Assembly: GCA_033439685.1 (NCBI GenBank)
Contig: JAUEDM010000005.1
Coordinates: 558,001-622,000 of the forward strand
Source of the DNA: Apodospora peruviana
Taxonomy: Eukaryota; Ascomycota; Sordariomycetes; Sordariales; Lasiosphaeriaceae
DNA: 64,000 bases
Reading direction: 5' to 3'
How positions within the stretch are numbered: the stretch's first letter is position 1; every line of letters starts with the position of its first letter. The position numbers and the translations under genes were made by a program. The notes beneath the pieces were generated by a model. It was given only the letters and a program-made list of their open reading frames with translations. It was not told where the DNA came from and did no database searches. Of this stretch, positions 23,659 through 33,750 are shown one piece after another.

Positions 23659-24965
23659 CTACCCTGGAACTTGGCGTGTAGGCCACCAACATATCACCGG
23701 GTGCATAGGGGGAAGCATCTGACAAATCGCGGCCCCGCACACGCCGCCCTCAAAGTCCATGAACCAGGTGCAGCAGGGAACACCACCCCACATGATGGTT
23801 CCCTTTTCAAACCTCCCTGGCTGTGCCTCAAGACAAATCATGCCGGCAAAGCTCCAGGTTTTGCGCACATCGGGCGGAACAGCCATACCCAAAAACTGGG
23901 CATGAGCTGGAGACCGCACCAGGTAGTCGTTGAAGGACTGCTCAAGTTTATCATCGTTCAGCTGCGGGCGGAACAGCTCATCGTACGAAGAAGGCCGTGT
24001 CAGGAGTCTCTCGTCTCTGCGGAACACGGCAGAAAGGAAGGTATAGTATGCCGTGGTGGTGGAAAAGATGCCAGCGCCTCCGAGGCAGTCTGTCGCCCCA
24101 AAAAGGAGATCGAAGTTGGGCTCGTCCTTGGCCGGCGGCTCGCCCAGCTCGGTGACCGTGCTGAGCGTAGCCACGCGGTCCTTCATATTCGGCTTCGTCT
24201 TGGGCCAGAATGCGACGTCACTCTCGATCCCGAGCGGTTTCCAGATGTATTCGTACATGAAGTCTTCGAGTGTTGTGGAGAAGACGATCTCAATGGCTTT
24301 CCCAGCCCAGTCGGCTCCTCCGCTGTAGGCAAAGTGTGTCCCGGGAACCGATGTTAGCGGCCCGGCTGATTTGTCCTCGACCGTTGGGCCGGACCACGCG
24401 ATTTCGTTTCGCGAAGCCCGCCACTTTCCGAGGTCTTGGTTCATCCAGTCGTATTCGTGGCCCGAGGTGCAGGATAGCAGCATTCGGAGAGTGATGGGGG
24501 ATATCAGCAGCGAGACTTTGACTCTGGAACACCCCCGCGTTCTTCTGGTCATCGAAGCCGGTCATGATGCCGTGTTGACCCATCTTGGGGAATAGGGGCC
24601 GCACATTCTCGTCCAGGTCAAGCTTCCCTAGCTCGACGCCCTTGAGAACGGCCACAGCAGTCATGAGTTTGGTCATTGAGGCAATCGCTGCGATGGTGGA
24701 ATCCGCCGTGAAGGGTTCATGCTCGCGACCTGGGTGCTGACTTGCCTTTCCAAAAGATGTGGCATAGAGGATGTTGCCTTGTGCGTGTTACTTGGTGTTA
24801 GTCAGGTCAAAGACTAGTGTCAAATTGGTTGAGCTTTGATGGTGATTATCCGTGAGAGAGGGGGGAGAGCTAACCATTTCGGTCCCCAGCCATGAGGGAG
24901 ACGCCAGGGAGCAACCCCTCCGCGATGGCTGTCTCGTACAACCTGTTAATCTTCTCGGCCGCCAT
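23659..24965 (-). pseudogene. class-C beta-lactamase-like serine hydrolase, frameshifted
   Basis: Minus-strand gene with exon 1 at 24875-24965 (MAAEKINRLYETAI...) and exon 2 from 24777; the splice joins GDRN to GNILYATSFGKA. The catalytic SxxK motif is present as SMTK, and the Tyr motif appears as FAYSGGADW. The C-terminal part (TLEDFMYEYIWKPLGI, WGGVPCCTWFMDF) fits the EstB/lovastatin-esterase-like family of serine hydrolases. The reading frame changes at a run of five Cs (plus-strand Gs at 24496-24500): with four, the frames would join smoothly into the motif ITLRMLLSCTSGH. A second homopolymer run near the 3' end (around 23707-23712) may hide another shift. Either a young pseudogene or a sequencing error. 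Confidence 0.75.
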
Positions 24966-25630
24966 TGTTGGTCGCTGATACTTGGTAGCTATGAGAATGA
25001 TGTTCTCGGTTGCTTGATGAAACTCTTTGCTTTGGTAGCACGTAATATCCTGAGAAGGTTGATTCGACACAACTTGAAGAAGTAGAAGTGTAGCAGAGGG
25101 GGCTCCTGATGAACACGAATCCAGACGCAATTTTGGGGTTCCTCACGCTGTTAGCTCAACTGGACCAACTACCTGTTGTTGGTTGTTGGTTACATTGAAG
25201 GCAAACTATAAGCTGACTCAGGTTTAAGTGCCAACCGTCAACACCACTCCCTGAATCTGTGGGGAAACGGTGACTGGCCTGCATAAACAAGATACTCATG
25301 CCATGCAATGGACGCAGGCCGTTGCGTCCAAGCCAACCAGCCGCCAGAAACGAAAGGGAATGCCAAACTGCCAAGGAATATCAGCGTGTAATGGCCTCGA
25401 AGCAACCCCCGTAGTCCTCCGGTCTCGGTTTGTAGCAAAACTCTTTCCCTTGCTCATGTCATCGCACAGCCGTTGGCGAGCCGACATGCCTACAAATTTT
25501 ACTCGATAGCGGGCCCGATATCCAGATGGTCGATGTTCATTCCCTACGAACGCTGTTAGATGCTGCTGCACTGGGAGAAGCCTACCTGAGGCAACAGCCT
25601 TGATTGCTAGAGCAGGGATATACCGCTCCC
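24966..25630. other. intergenic, no supported gene
   Basis: Promoter of the minus-strand serine hydrolase and 5' flank of the accessory island. Open frames on both strands lack domains. Confidence 0.4.
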
Positions 25631-25696
25631 AAAGGCCGTATAGGTACACTTGAAAGGCCGTATAGGTACACTTGAAAGGCCGTATAGGTACACTTG
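25631..25696. repeat. 22-bp tandem repeat, three copies
   Basis: Unit AAAGGCCGTATAGGTACACT plus TG repeats without change at 25631, 25653 and 25675. It lies across the apparent beginning of the ankyrin open frame and disturbs that start. Confidence 0.95.
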
Positions 25697-26340
25697 ACCT
25701 CGAAGTATTGCAAGAGTTGCTGGAGGCCGGTTGCAGCAGCAGCGTTCATGACAGTGAAGGGCAGACACCACTACATTCTGCGGCACTGACTGGAAATTCG
25801 GCCGTGGTGCAGCCCCTTTTGACTCATGCCAGCTCCAGGTCAGACACCAACGTACAAGAACTCAAATTGATGACACCGCTCTTTCATGCGGCTGGGTTGG
25901 GCCACCTGGACGCGTTCAAGGTATTGTTGGAAGAGAACCGCTGTGATATCAACCTTCCTGACAAGCGCCAGCGAACACCTCTCATTGAGGCCGCTAGTCG
26001 GGGGAGAAACGAAGCTGTGGAGATTCTCTTGTCGCAGCCGGGCGTTAGACCAAACGAACGAGACTGCCAAGGACTCCATGTTTCGTTCTGGGCAGTATGG
26101 GGAGGTCACGAGGGGCAGCCTCCTATATCGAAACAAATCCGATTGATAACGAGGGCTGGGATCTTCTGATATGCGCTGCGGGTCGAGGTCATCACCGCCT
26201 TGCGGAAACGCTGCTCCAGCGGCCCGATGTCAATATCAACCAGCAAGACAATTATGAGTCCACGCCTCTGGCGCGGGCGGCCTTTCGTGGACGTAACGCC
26301 ACTGTTGAACTGCTCTTGAGCCACCAGGACATATTGACCG
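25672..26340 (+). pseudogene. ankyrin-repeat gene remnant, 5' part
   Basis: Ankyrin repeats are clear in two frames: first GQTPLHSAALTGNSAVVQPLL, MTPLFHAAGLGHLDAFKVLLE and RTPLIEAASRGRNEAVEILL, then, after a frame change near 26080-26140, GWDLLICAAGRGHHRLAETLLQ and STPLARAAFRGRNATVELLL. The chain stops at about 26340 where Gypsy-type sequence begins. Ankyrin-like sequence resumes after 28.9 kb with the similar phrase TVELLLGHH, so I read both as halves of one gene. No intact start codon with good context is seen because the 22-bp tandem repeat occupies that site. Confidence 0.75.
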
Positions 26341-26559
26341 ACCGACCAACGAACCGAGAGCCGATGCGCAAGAAGAAGGACCATCCGCCTGCGAGCAGAC
26401 GATCGCACCGACTGACCACCGAACCAATTGAGCAGCTGGAGCAGCTCACCGACCTCGAGGATAGCCAAAAAGAGAGCTGCCTCGATACCGAGCAGACCGT
26501 CAAGCAGCCAGCTTCGACGAATGACACCGACCTTGTTGTGCCCAGCATAGAAGCCCCCG

Positions 26560-28865
26560 AGGAGAACTAAGCCGAGTTCGAGTCCGCAGAAGAAAGCGAA
26601 CTACCGACCACCGCCCCCGACCGACCACCGCCCCCGACCGACCTACCAGCCGAGATGACTGGCGATCAGAATCTTGCCAATGAAGTTGCTCGACTGAGGG
26701 CCAAGATTGCGCAATTGCAATCTGCTGCCAACGACCCAGCAACGACCGCTCCCGACCCAGTCAGAAGTCGGGTCGCTACTCCTGCCCAGAGTGCCTTTGG
26801 AGGAATTCGACAACTGGATTACGAAGTTACCCGACAAGTTTATTGAAGACAATGAAACCTTCAAGACAGAGCGTAGTCGAATGATGGTTATCTACAATTT
26901 GATTGAGAAAGACGCCAACGACCTGATTAAGACCCGTTATCGATCCGATACGAACCCATATTCCTGTGCTGCAGAAATGGTCCAAGTCCTGGCAGCAGTG
27001 TACCATGATAAGAACCAGGCTTTGAAGGCTTAAGCACAGCTAGCCACTATGATGTACGACCCCATGGACGAAATCGACATCAATAAGTACATCGCCAAGA
27101 TCAACGCCTTGGCTGACACAGGGAATATTCCTGACTCCGAACGCAAATCGATACTCTACGAGCACATCCCTGCAGACATGGACACCCGCCTGCTGAGGAA
27201 CAGCAAGAACCCAGACATCAGCTACGAAGAGTCCGCAAGCTGTGTTGCCGATGCCGCCCACGCCAAACAGCGCGGGTACGAGGAACGCCAGAAGAAGAGC
27301 CAGAGAAAAAAGGAACAACCTGACTATGAACTGAACCGACGCGACCGTCGCCGCCCCACCGACAAGAAGAACAGAGGCGACAAGCCCGCTACCGTCCTCT
27401 CTGTCGGCCGAGCACTGACTATGGAAGAGAAGAAAGTACACTGGGACAACGACACCTGCTTTATCTACGGAAAGTCGGGACATAAGGGCGACGAGTGCTC
27501 TGACCGCGAGAAGATCCGAATCCTGCAACGCCCATAGAGAAAGCCGAACATCCCGGTCCCTGACCCTGAACCGGGCACACACTCCGGAGAATATCTCGAC
27601 ACTAAACGTTGAGGCGCTCCAAGCTCGAATAGCTCAAGACCCCTGACGAGATCTCTGGAATGCCAGAGATCTACCCACCGAACCCGTCCCCCTTGAGAGC
27701 AAGGATAACGCAGAGCCTGACGTTGACATTGCGGCTCTGAGTCAAGAATGCCTGTGGAAAACAAATCAGGGCGAGCGAATACGGTTCCCTCCTGAAGAAG
27801 ACCCCGAGCATGTAAAGCTGGTGCGAGAACGACTTCCATTGCGTTTGAGCCACTTGGAAGGTTTCTTTTCCAAGAAAGCGTCCACGAAACTTCCACCGCA
27901 CCGCCCAGGACATGACGTTGTCCTGGAACTAAAGTGTCCGCAGACTGGCTCAGCGCCGACATACCGAACCCCTGTCGGGCTCATTCCTCTGGAAAAGAAA
28001 ACCACAGACGAGCTTCTTCACATCGGATTTATTGAGCGCTGTATGGAGCCCAAAACAGTACCAGTCCTATTTGTCCCAAACCCCCATTCAGACTAAAAAC
28101 GATTCTGTGCCAATTTCCGATGGACGAACCAGTTCCTAAAAGACCGAATAGTCCCGGCGCCTGACGTCAACGGCACCATTGCCGGCTGCCGCAATGCCAA
28201 AAAGTTTACCAAGATTGATGTTATCCGAGCATTCAACCGACTGCGCATGGCAGTAGGATTTGAACACTTGACAGCTTTCCGCACACGTCAAGGTACCTTC
28301 CAGTGGAAAGTGCTCCCCTTTGGCCTTAAAGTCGGACCTGCCTGGTGGCAAGACTTTATCAACGCCCAGCTGAACGAACTGCTCGACCTGTTTGCTAGCG
28401 CCTATGCCGACGACGTTTTAGTGTATTCTGACGAAGAAGATGAGGAGCCACACTGGGAACAAGTCGAAGAAGTGATTCATCGACTGAACCGCGCTGACCT
28501 CCAAGGGGGATACAAAAGAGTCCCGATTCAATGTCACGACCATCGACTACCTGGGGCATCGTTATGGATGCAGGTGTGGTTATCCGTATGGATCCGGAGA
28601 AGATTAAGGCAATCAGTGATTGGAAGTTCGAGGACTTGAACTCAAAGACTGCAGTCCGCTCGTTCCTTGGATTATGCAACTACGTCCGAATGTTCTGTCA
28701 CCACGCAAGCGGCGTGGCGGAACCGTTGAACCGATATTGAAGAAGGATGCACCGATGACCCTAGGACCCTAGGACCCGAACAGAGAACAGCGTTCGAGGA
28801 GCTCAAGAAACTCGCTTGTGAAGATCCGGTAATAGCGTTCTTCGTGCCATGCCGACCGACTTGAT
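26560..28865 (+). mobile_element. Ty3/Gypsy retrotransposon fragment (gag and reverse transcriptase)
   Basis: Broken gag and pol frames on the plus strand. Gag shows a coiled segment (NEVARLRAKIAQLQ), a capsid-like region around 26800-27200, and a zinc knuckle, CFIYGKSGHKGDEC, in which the second Cys is replaced by Tyr. Pol shows the RT start (LKKCxP-like PVGLIPLEKKTTDELLHIGFIE), the core FTKIDVIRAFNRLRM, TFQWKVLPFGLK and the active site YADD, then FLGLCNYVRMF from the connection region. There are stops near 27031 and 28096 and several frame changes. RNase H, integrase and LTRs are absent. It is inserted in the ankyrin/WD gene. Confidence 0.85.
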
Positions 28866-28894
28866 ATCACCACAAGGGACTCCCTGGGCACGCT

Positions 28895-29390
28895 GTGCTT
28901 GACAGGGTAGTGTTTATGAGACACAGAGAGACAGTTGAGTTACTTCTTGGCCATCATTACAAACCCGGGACACCATACGATCAAGAAATGCTTTGCCATA
29001 CCGCCATAAAACGTGGTGCGCAGTCCATCGCCAAGATGATAGCCTCGTCGAATTCAAATTCTGATTATTTTGAGATCGCACCTGACAACACCGAGGCTAG
29101 TATAAGGAGCAGTGATACCATGCTAACCTGCAAACTCAGCACTGAATTCAAATGCAAGAATGAAGTGCGGATGACGGCTTTCTCCCACGACGGGCGCCGA
29201 CTTGCAACAAGCGGCGACTCGGACAGGGTGGATATATGGGACGTGGATAGCACTTCGTGGGTGGTGACTCTGCAGTGTGCCGGAGCAGGTCGTGTAGGCA
29301 GTGTGGCCTGGAGTCCAGACGACTTCTTTATGGTGACTTGCTTCATCGATAATAAATTCGTCATGGTCTGGGATGTGGAGGTCAGTAACA
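28895..29390 (+). pseudogene. ankyrin/WD40 gene remnant, 3' part
   Basis: After the Gypsy fragment the frame resumes with an ankyrin-like unit (RETVELLLGHHYKPG, HTAIKRGAQSIAKMI), a Ser/Asp linker, then two WD40 repeats: MTAFSHDGRRLATSGDSDRVDIWDV and VGSVAWSPDDFFMVTCFIDNKFVMVWDV. The WD phrases resemble the Gid7/WDR26 group of ubiquitin-ligase scaffold proteins. Coding similarity ends at a possible donor (GTCAGTAAC, about 29381), and no further WD blades follow before the next, opposite-strand gene, so the 3' end is missing. Confidence 0.65.
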
Positions 29391-29536
29391 CATCCCGTCC
29401 AGTTCCGTATCTTCTTGGCTTATGGCCTCCTATTCTGTCTTGTTCTTATAGGTACACATCCTCGCGACCGATAGCGGCTAATTACTAACACCACGGGCTC
29501 CCCAAATAGAACGGGATATGCATAAAAAGGATATAC

Positions 29537-30451
29537 CTACGAGAACAGGCCACTTTCCGTGTTTGGTCGCCGGCCCCAGTCCAAGAGCGAGTCAAAGTCC
29601 CTACACATCTTGACCACGTTGAAGTCGGGCATGGGCCTGGTCTTTGGCTCCTCGATGTTTTCGTTATGCACCCAGTTGTGCGAGATCAGCCCGACGTCCG
29701 CGGCGCGCGTCACCGCCTGCAGCAGCATGTGGATGCAATGCGCCTTGTGACTGCGGTGGAACTCGTCCGGCGGCCCAGACTTGTAGTAGTGGTCGTAGTG
29801 GATCTCCTTGCGCAGCTCGTTCAGGCAGTGGATCTGGTGGAAAACCTCGATCTGCGCAATGTACGCGTCCTCCTCACCCCCGCCTCAGGACGGGGGCGCC
29901 CTGACGGAGATTGACGGATCTTTGTGGGATTTTGAGATGGCTACGGAGGACACGGTGATAGCCTCGAGCCCTTCCGTCGAGATAAAGTCTCAGGCTGCGT
30001 CGACGCGGGCTGATGGCGGTTGCCGCCATATAGACGAGTTGTCGTGGAGGGCGCCGTTGAAGATGCGAAGTCGGGGTTTCAGATCAAGGACGTCAAAAAT
30101 GGGTGCTGATTACCGAGATACAATGATGGTTAATCGAGCGTTCAACTGAAGACGAGGGCTGTTGGAAACAGTGACTACATGTTCGAATGGGAAGGATTCA
30201 CAGAAAGACGACGCCTTTTTCAAGTCGACGTTGAGTTCCACCCGCCGGTATGCCGGGGTCACAGTTCGATCTCCATGTTCAGGTGACGATGGCGGCCTAT
30301 TGTGAATGCTCGCAACGGAAATGACAAAGAGGATGATGTTCATGCTCAATAACAGAACTTGAATTGATGGGATCCACGACAGCCGCCTCCTGAAACCATT
30401 GGGGACAGAGGTCCTGTCTTCAGAGGGTAACTCGGATTCTGGCGTGTTCAT
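29537..30451 (-). pseudogene. UstYa/DUF3328 family oxidase, two in-frame stops
   Basis: Minus-strand gene of the fungal UstYa family, copper-type oxidases that crosslink or hydroxylate ribosomal peptides such as ustiloxin and cyclochlorotine intermediates. Exon 1 starts at 30451 with a cytosolic segment, a single membrane anchor (VLLLSMNIILFVISVAS) and TPAYRRVELNV. The luminal domain shows FNGALHDNSS and both diagnostic HxxHC motifs, HQIHC and HKAHC, with NWVHNENI between them and the end. Two TGA codons interrupt the domain, at 29990-29992 and 29885-29887, both at sites where the family carries Trp (TGG to TGA). The exon 1/exon 2 splice (near 30179-30105) is unclear. It diverges from a peptide-precursor gene 0.9 kb away. 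Confidence 0.85.
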
Positions 30452-31351
30452 CACCGAAGTATAATAATGAGATGGTAAGGGCCACATTGGAAAAGACAGA
30501 TGTGTTTGCGTTGTGGATACAGCTGGTAGAGTTGTTGAGAAGGGTTAGCTGTGGAATACACGTCAAGCAGAAAAGACAAAACAGGTCCACGCGAACTAGA
30601 AGTCTAGAAGAACTTGATGCTGTGGGAGACTTTGGCACAGCGCTCTCAGGTCATTGCTCGAGATTCAGCTAAACTCGTGAGTGCTGTCTCCAACCTATGG
30701 GTGAAATCGGACTCAGGATACCCACCTCAGTTATGCAGCTGCAAGCAAGGCCCCTGTGTGATTCCAGACGAGAGAGGCGGTGTGTGATGTTGGGTCAGCG
30801 TCCATCTTCAACAGAACCTTCCTGTTACGTCTTTCCAGGAGATTGGTTGCATACTCGAGGCTCCTCAAGTGTTGGTGTTGGTGGCTTCATGTCGGATACG
30901 ATTGGCTACCTGCCGAATCATTCACATGGAACATGACTTGAACCAAAAGAGCTGCCCTGTGCCACATCTCATGTCACTCAAGGTCTAACACCCTGAGAAC
31001 TTGGGCGATTACTTTCTGCCCCGTCGACAGCGTCACAGTGCCTTGTCCCCAAAGCCGTTCGTGGCCAGAGAGTTGACTGTCGTGGTGTAAGCCTGGTGCT
31101 CTCACCATCGTGATTGAATTCTACTCAAAACGAAAAGGGAGCTATACGGGTGGGAAGCATTTGAAAGGTGGATTGGACTGGGAACACGTGCTTCGACTGA
31201 GCAGTCAAGTATATAATGCAAGTCGTGCCCTCACGTCTGCCCAAGTGGACCCATCTACGGACATCTTCGTCGTCTTATACTCATTCAAACAAAATTACCA
31301 TTCCCTGCACACATCGATTCTGCATAAACCACTCAAAAACTCACGACCAAG
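30452..31351. other. divergent intergenic region, UstYa-type gene / peptide precursor
   Basis: About 900 bp shared by two divergent promoters. No coding signal seen in any frame. A TATA-like element on the plus-strand side is listed separately. Confidence 0.5.
31212..31217 (+). promoter_or_regulatory. TATA-like box of the peptide-precursor gene
   Basis: TATAAT lies 135 bp before the start codon at 31352, in a region free of other signals. Confidence 0.4.
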
Positions 31352-31747
31352 ATGCTCTTCAAGTCGTTCTCTTTCTCCGTCTTCCTGGCCGTCAGCGCGG
31401 TTGCCGCCACCCCGGTCGTTGAGAACCGTGCTCTTAACGACCTTGAGGCTCGTGGAGGAGAGATCGCCCCCGATCATATCTCGACTCGCTCAAAATGGAG
31501 TAAGAGGGACGACATTGTAGCCCGTGAGGCGGAGCCTCAGATTGCTCCAGATCGCATCTCGACTCGCTCCAAGTGGTCTAAACGGGCCGAAATCGCGGCT
31601 CGCAGCGCTGAGCCCGAGCCAGAGGCCGTAGCGGCCGAAACTGGCCTTGTTGTCGGTGACCCAGAGGCTGTGGAAGATACCGACAACATTATCGACTGCT
31701 GCATCTCCACTCGCTCGCAATGGTCATCTGCCGAGGTCTCGGAGTAG
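31352..31747 (+). CDS. secreted Kex2-processed repeat precursor, candidate RiPP (dikaritin-like) precursor
   Basis: Intron-less, 131 residues, good ACCAAG start context. Residues 1-19 form a signal peptide (MLFKSFSFSVFLAVSAVAA). The rest contains a repeated motif: IAPDHISTRSKWSKR at residues 38-52, IAPDRISTRSKWSKR at 64-78, and a diverged copy CCISTRSQWSS at 116-126. The first two copies end in Lys-Arg, the cleavage site of the Golgi protease Kex2; the third has lost it. Spacers are acidic and contain EAEP-type sequence. This is the design of fungal Kex2-processed repeat proteins, which include ustiloxin-type RiPP precursors and alpha-type pheromones. Linkage to a UstYa-type gene favours a RiPP. 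The core contains Trp but no Tyr, so a crosslink would differ from ustiloxin. Product unknown. Confidence 0.8.
   Translation: MLFKSFSFSVFLAVSAVAATPVVENRALNDLEARGGEIAPDHISTRSKWSKRDDIVAREAEPQIAPDRISTRSKWSKRAEIAARSAEPEPEAVAAETGLVVGDPEAVEDTDNIIDCCISTRSQWSSAEVSE
31463..31723 (+). repeat. internal coding repeats of the peptide precursor
   Basis: Three in-frame copies of the ISTRSxW peptide: 31463-31507, 31541-31585 and 31691-31723. The first two differ by silent changes and one residue (His/Arg), so they are not merely recent slippage. Confidence 0.9.
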
Positions 31748-31904
31748 ACGGCCAATTCTTCCATATGACCCTTTCCTAGCGCGTCGGTAAGTTACCATAA
31801 TTCCAAAGCTGAACTTTCACGTTTCTAACGCACAGCCCGCAGTAACAGATCACTTGTTCTTTGTTTGAGTTCCGTTGACCGTGGTTTCTGTCATTAACTA
31901 CCTA

Positions 31905-32700
31905 GTTGGTTCACATCGAGGAGAGCCAAGAGAGGCCGAAGACAAGCTGTCGGACCACAGAGGCCAACAGCGATAAAAGAAGCCGCTTTAACGATCGCAG
32001 CCTTGACCGAGGGAACCAACGACACGGATAGGGTGGTAGAGGAGGCTTGGAGGGAGAGGTGGTTAAGGGAACGGAACGGCCGGACAACGACAAGGCCGGC
32101 GGACGATCTAGACCACCAGAAAGAGACCATCTTTAGAGACAAGACACTCAAAAGACACAAAGGCCTCAACAAGGCAAAAAGTTCGCTACTGGTCCAAATT
32201 CGAACCGGCGATATAGGGCTTCGAGACTTCCTATTTAAGCGGGGAGTCCCAGACGTTATGACACCATTTTGTGAATGCGGAGAATGGCGCGAGACCGTCG
32301 AACACCTGGTCATGTGGTGTTCGGCCCCACCGTTGAGCCGCAAGATGGGAGAGAGCAGAACTTCGGACTCGACGGGATTTCTACTCTGTCCTGCAGGGCA
32401 TTGATCCTCCAGCTGCACGGCTAACGAGAAGGATCCTGAGCTGGCTGATGGACGCGGGAAGATTAACAATGTACAATCTAGCAAGGAAGCTAGAACTGGA
32501 GTCGGTGGTTTGAAACTCCCCCTCCATCGAAGGCCAGGTGGTCTTCTTTTTATTTACAGGCTTAGTCACTGATGTGTTTTCTCAATTGTTGGTACCGTTT
32601 TTTCACCCGACCTGTAAGGGCACGGTTTTCCTGTACAGTAAATAGTTTGAAGGTCCGACATTCTCAAGGCACAGCGGTGTATGGATAATAATATAAAGAC
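31905..32700 (+). mobile_element. non-LTR retrotransposon (LINE, Tad1-like) 3' fragment, copy A
   Basis: Plus-strand remnant of the reverse-transcriptase C-terminus: TIFRDKTLKRHKGLNKAKSS, SLLVQIRTGDIGLRDFLFKRG and the Cys/His tail CECGEWRETVEHLVMWC, which is the usual end of fungal LINE ORF2. The upstream coding sequence is interrupted by stops, and a frame change near 32350 breaks the C-terminus. The 3' UTR (GGTCCGACAT near 32655) ends in an AT-rich ATAATAATA tail at about 32690. The same sequence occurs as copy B on the minus strand at 40850-41404. The fragment begins about 150 bp downstream of the peptide precursor. Confidence 0.8.
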
Positions 32701-32794
32701 ATTTCATTTCTAAGGACCGAAATCTTGGACAATTTAGTAGTTGGTTAAAGGGTCCGACAAGGACAGAGGCGGCCCTGGCCAGCAGCCAAAGGTC

Positions 32795-32846
32795 TGGCTG
32801 ACCCTATTGGTTGACCCTGTTGGCTGACCCTATTGGCTGACCTTGT
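32795..32846. repeat. 13-bp tandem repeat, four copies
   Basis: Units TGGCTGACCCTAT, TGGTTGACCCTGT, TGGCTGACCCTAT and TGGCTGACCTTGT follow each other, ending 72 bp before the Ulp1-like start codon. They may be promoter elements of that gene. Confidence 0.9.
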
Positions 32847-32918
32847 TTATAGTCCCCGCACCCACCCGCAAAATGAAATCCTCTCCGTTTCTCCAACCCA
32901 CCAGCTCTACCCCGAAAA

Positions 32919-33750
32919 ATGACGGAGCAACGGGCTATTACGAGACTCGCGTCTGCTTGCGGTGCTAGTGAAGAGGAAATAAATTCTTTATTCCAAGGTG
33001 CTTCAGAAACATTTTGGAAAACTTTTTCAACGTCCTACGGAACATCCAGAAAGCTCCCATGGCAAAGCATCCAGGACGCTTTCAACCATGCCAAATCCTC
33101 ACAGATATCTAACCCCGCTTCTGGGATAACCCAGAAGAACTCCTGGATACCTAAAGACGTTAAGCAAGCATTCAGCATTCTGGTCTGTTGCCAAAACTGT
33201 ATCAAAAAATTTCTGCTATACTAACTTAACAATAGGATAAACATACGAGTCCAACAAATAATCAGCCCGAACCTACGTGTATTGTTACTCAACCTACTGA
33301 TCATGTCTTGTTTGATTTGACTACTCAGCCAGAACCGAGTCACAATGGCGATCCAGCTACTTCTCTCTTACAATTTCATCGGTCGAGTTTCCAAATTCAT
33401 GACAAGTCTCTTCAAACATTACAACTTGGCAAATGGTTGAATGACGAGGTCGTCAATGGCATGCACGGTCTCATCCGGAAAGTGAGCAACGACAAGGTGG
33501 AGGTTATTGATTCGTACGCGCTTCAAGGCCAGCAGCGCTGTGCAAGAGTTGCCTTCCACAACGCCAAAATCCTCCTCCCGATGCTGATTCGCGGGAACCA
33601 CTGGGTTCTTGGTGTGTATGAAGACGACGCTGGTCTTTTATTTTACGACTCTCTTCCAGGCCAGACTACTAAGGATGATATATTAGGTCAAGCTGGCCTG
33701 TTTTTCTCGGAGATTCTTGAAAAGGACGACACCAACTACATTTTGAAGAA
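32919..33750 (+). pseudogene. Ulp1-type (C48) cysteine peptidase, 3'-truncated
   Basis: Two exons, 32919-33182 and 33236 onward, joined in phase 0; the 53-bp intron has GTCTGT..TAG borders and a TACTAAC branch point. The first 130 residues (MTEQRAITRLASACGASEEE) are of unknown fold. From about residue 120 the peptidase domain appears: WLNDEVVNGM, then IRGNHWVLGVYED with the catalytic His and LLFYDSLPG with the catalytic Asp. The segment that should carry the catalytic Cys is missing, because from about 33740 the DNA is Fot1-type transposase sequence in another frame. Ulp1-type peptidases cleave SUMO-like tags and also occur as passengers in some fungal DNA transposons. Confidence 0.75.

Noticed and set aside
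26560..28865. Complete Gypsy retrotransposon
   Set aside because: No LTRs, protease, RNase H or integrase could be found; only gag and RT parts remain.
31352..31747. Alpha-type pheromone precursor as the identity of the repeat protein
   Set aside because: The repeated peptide lacks the W-C...G-Q-x-C-W pattern of Sordariomycete alpha pheromones, though pheromone-like use cannot be fully excluded.
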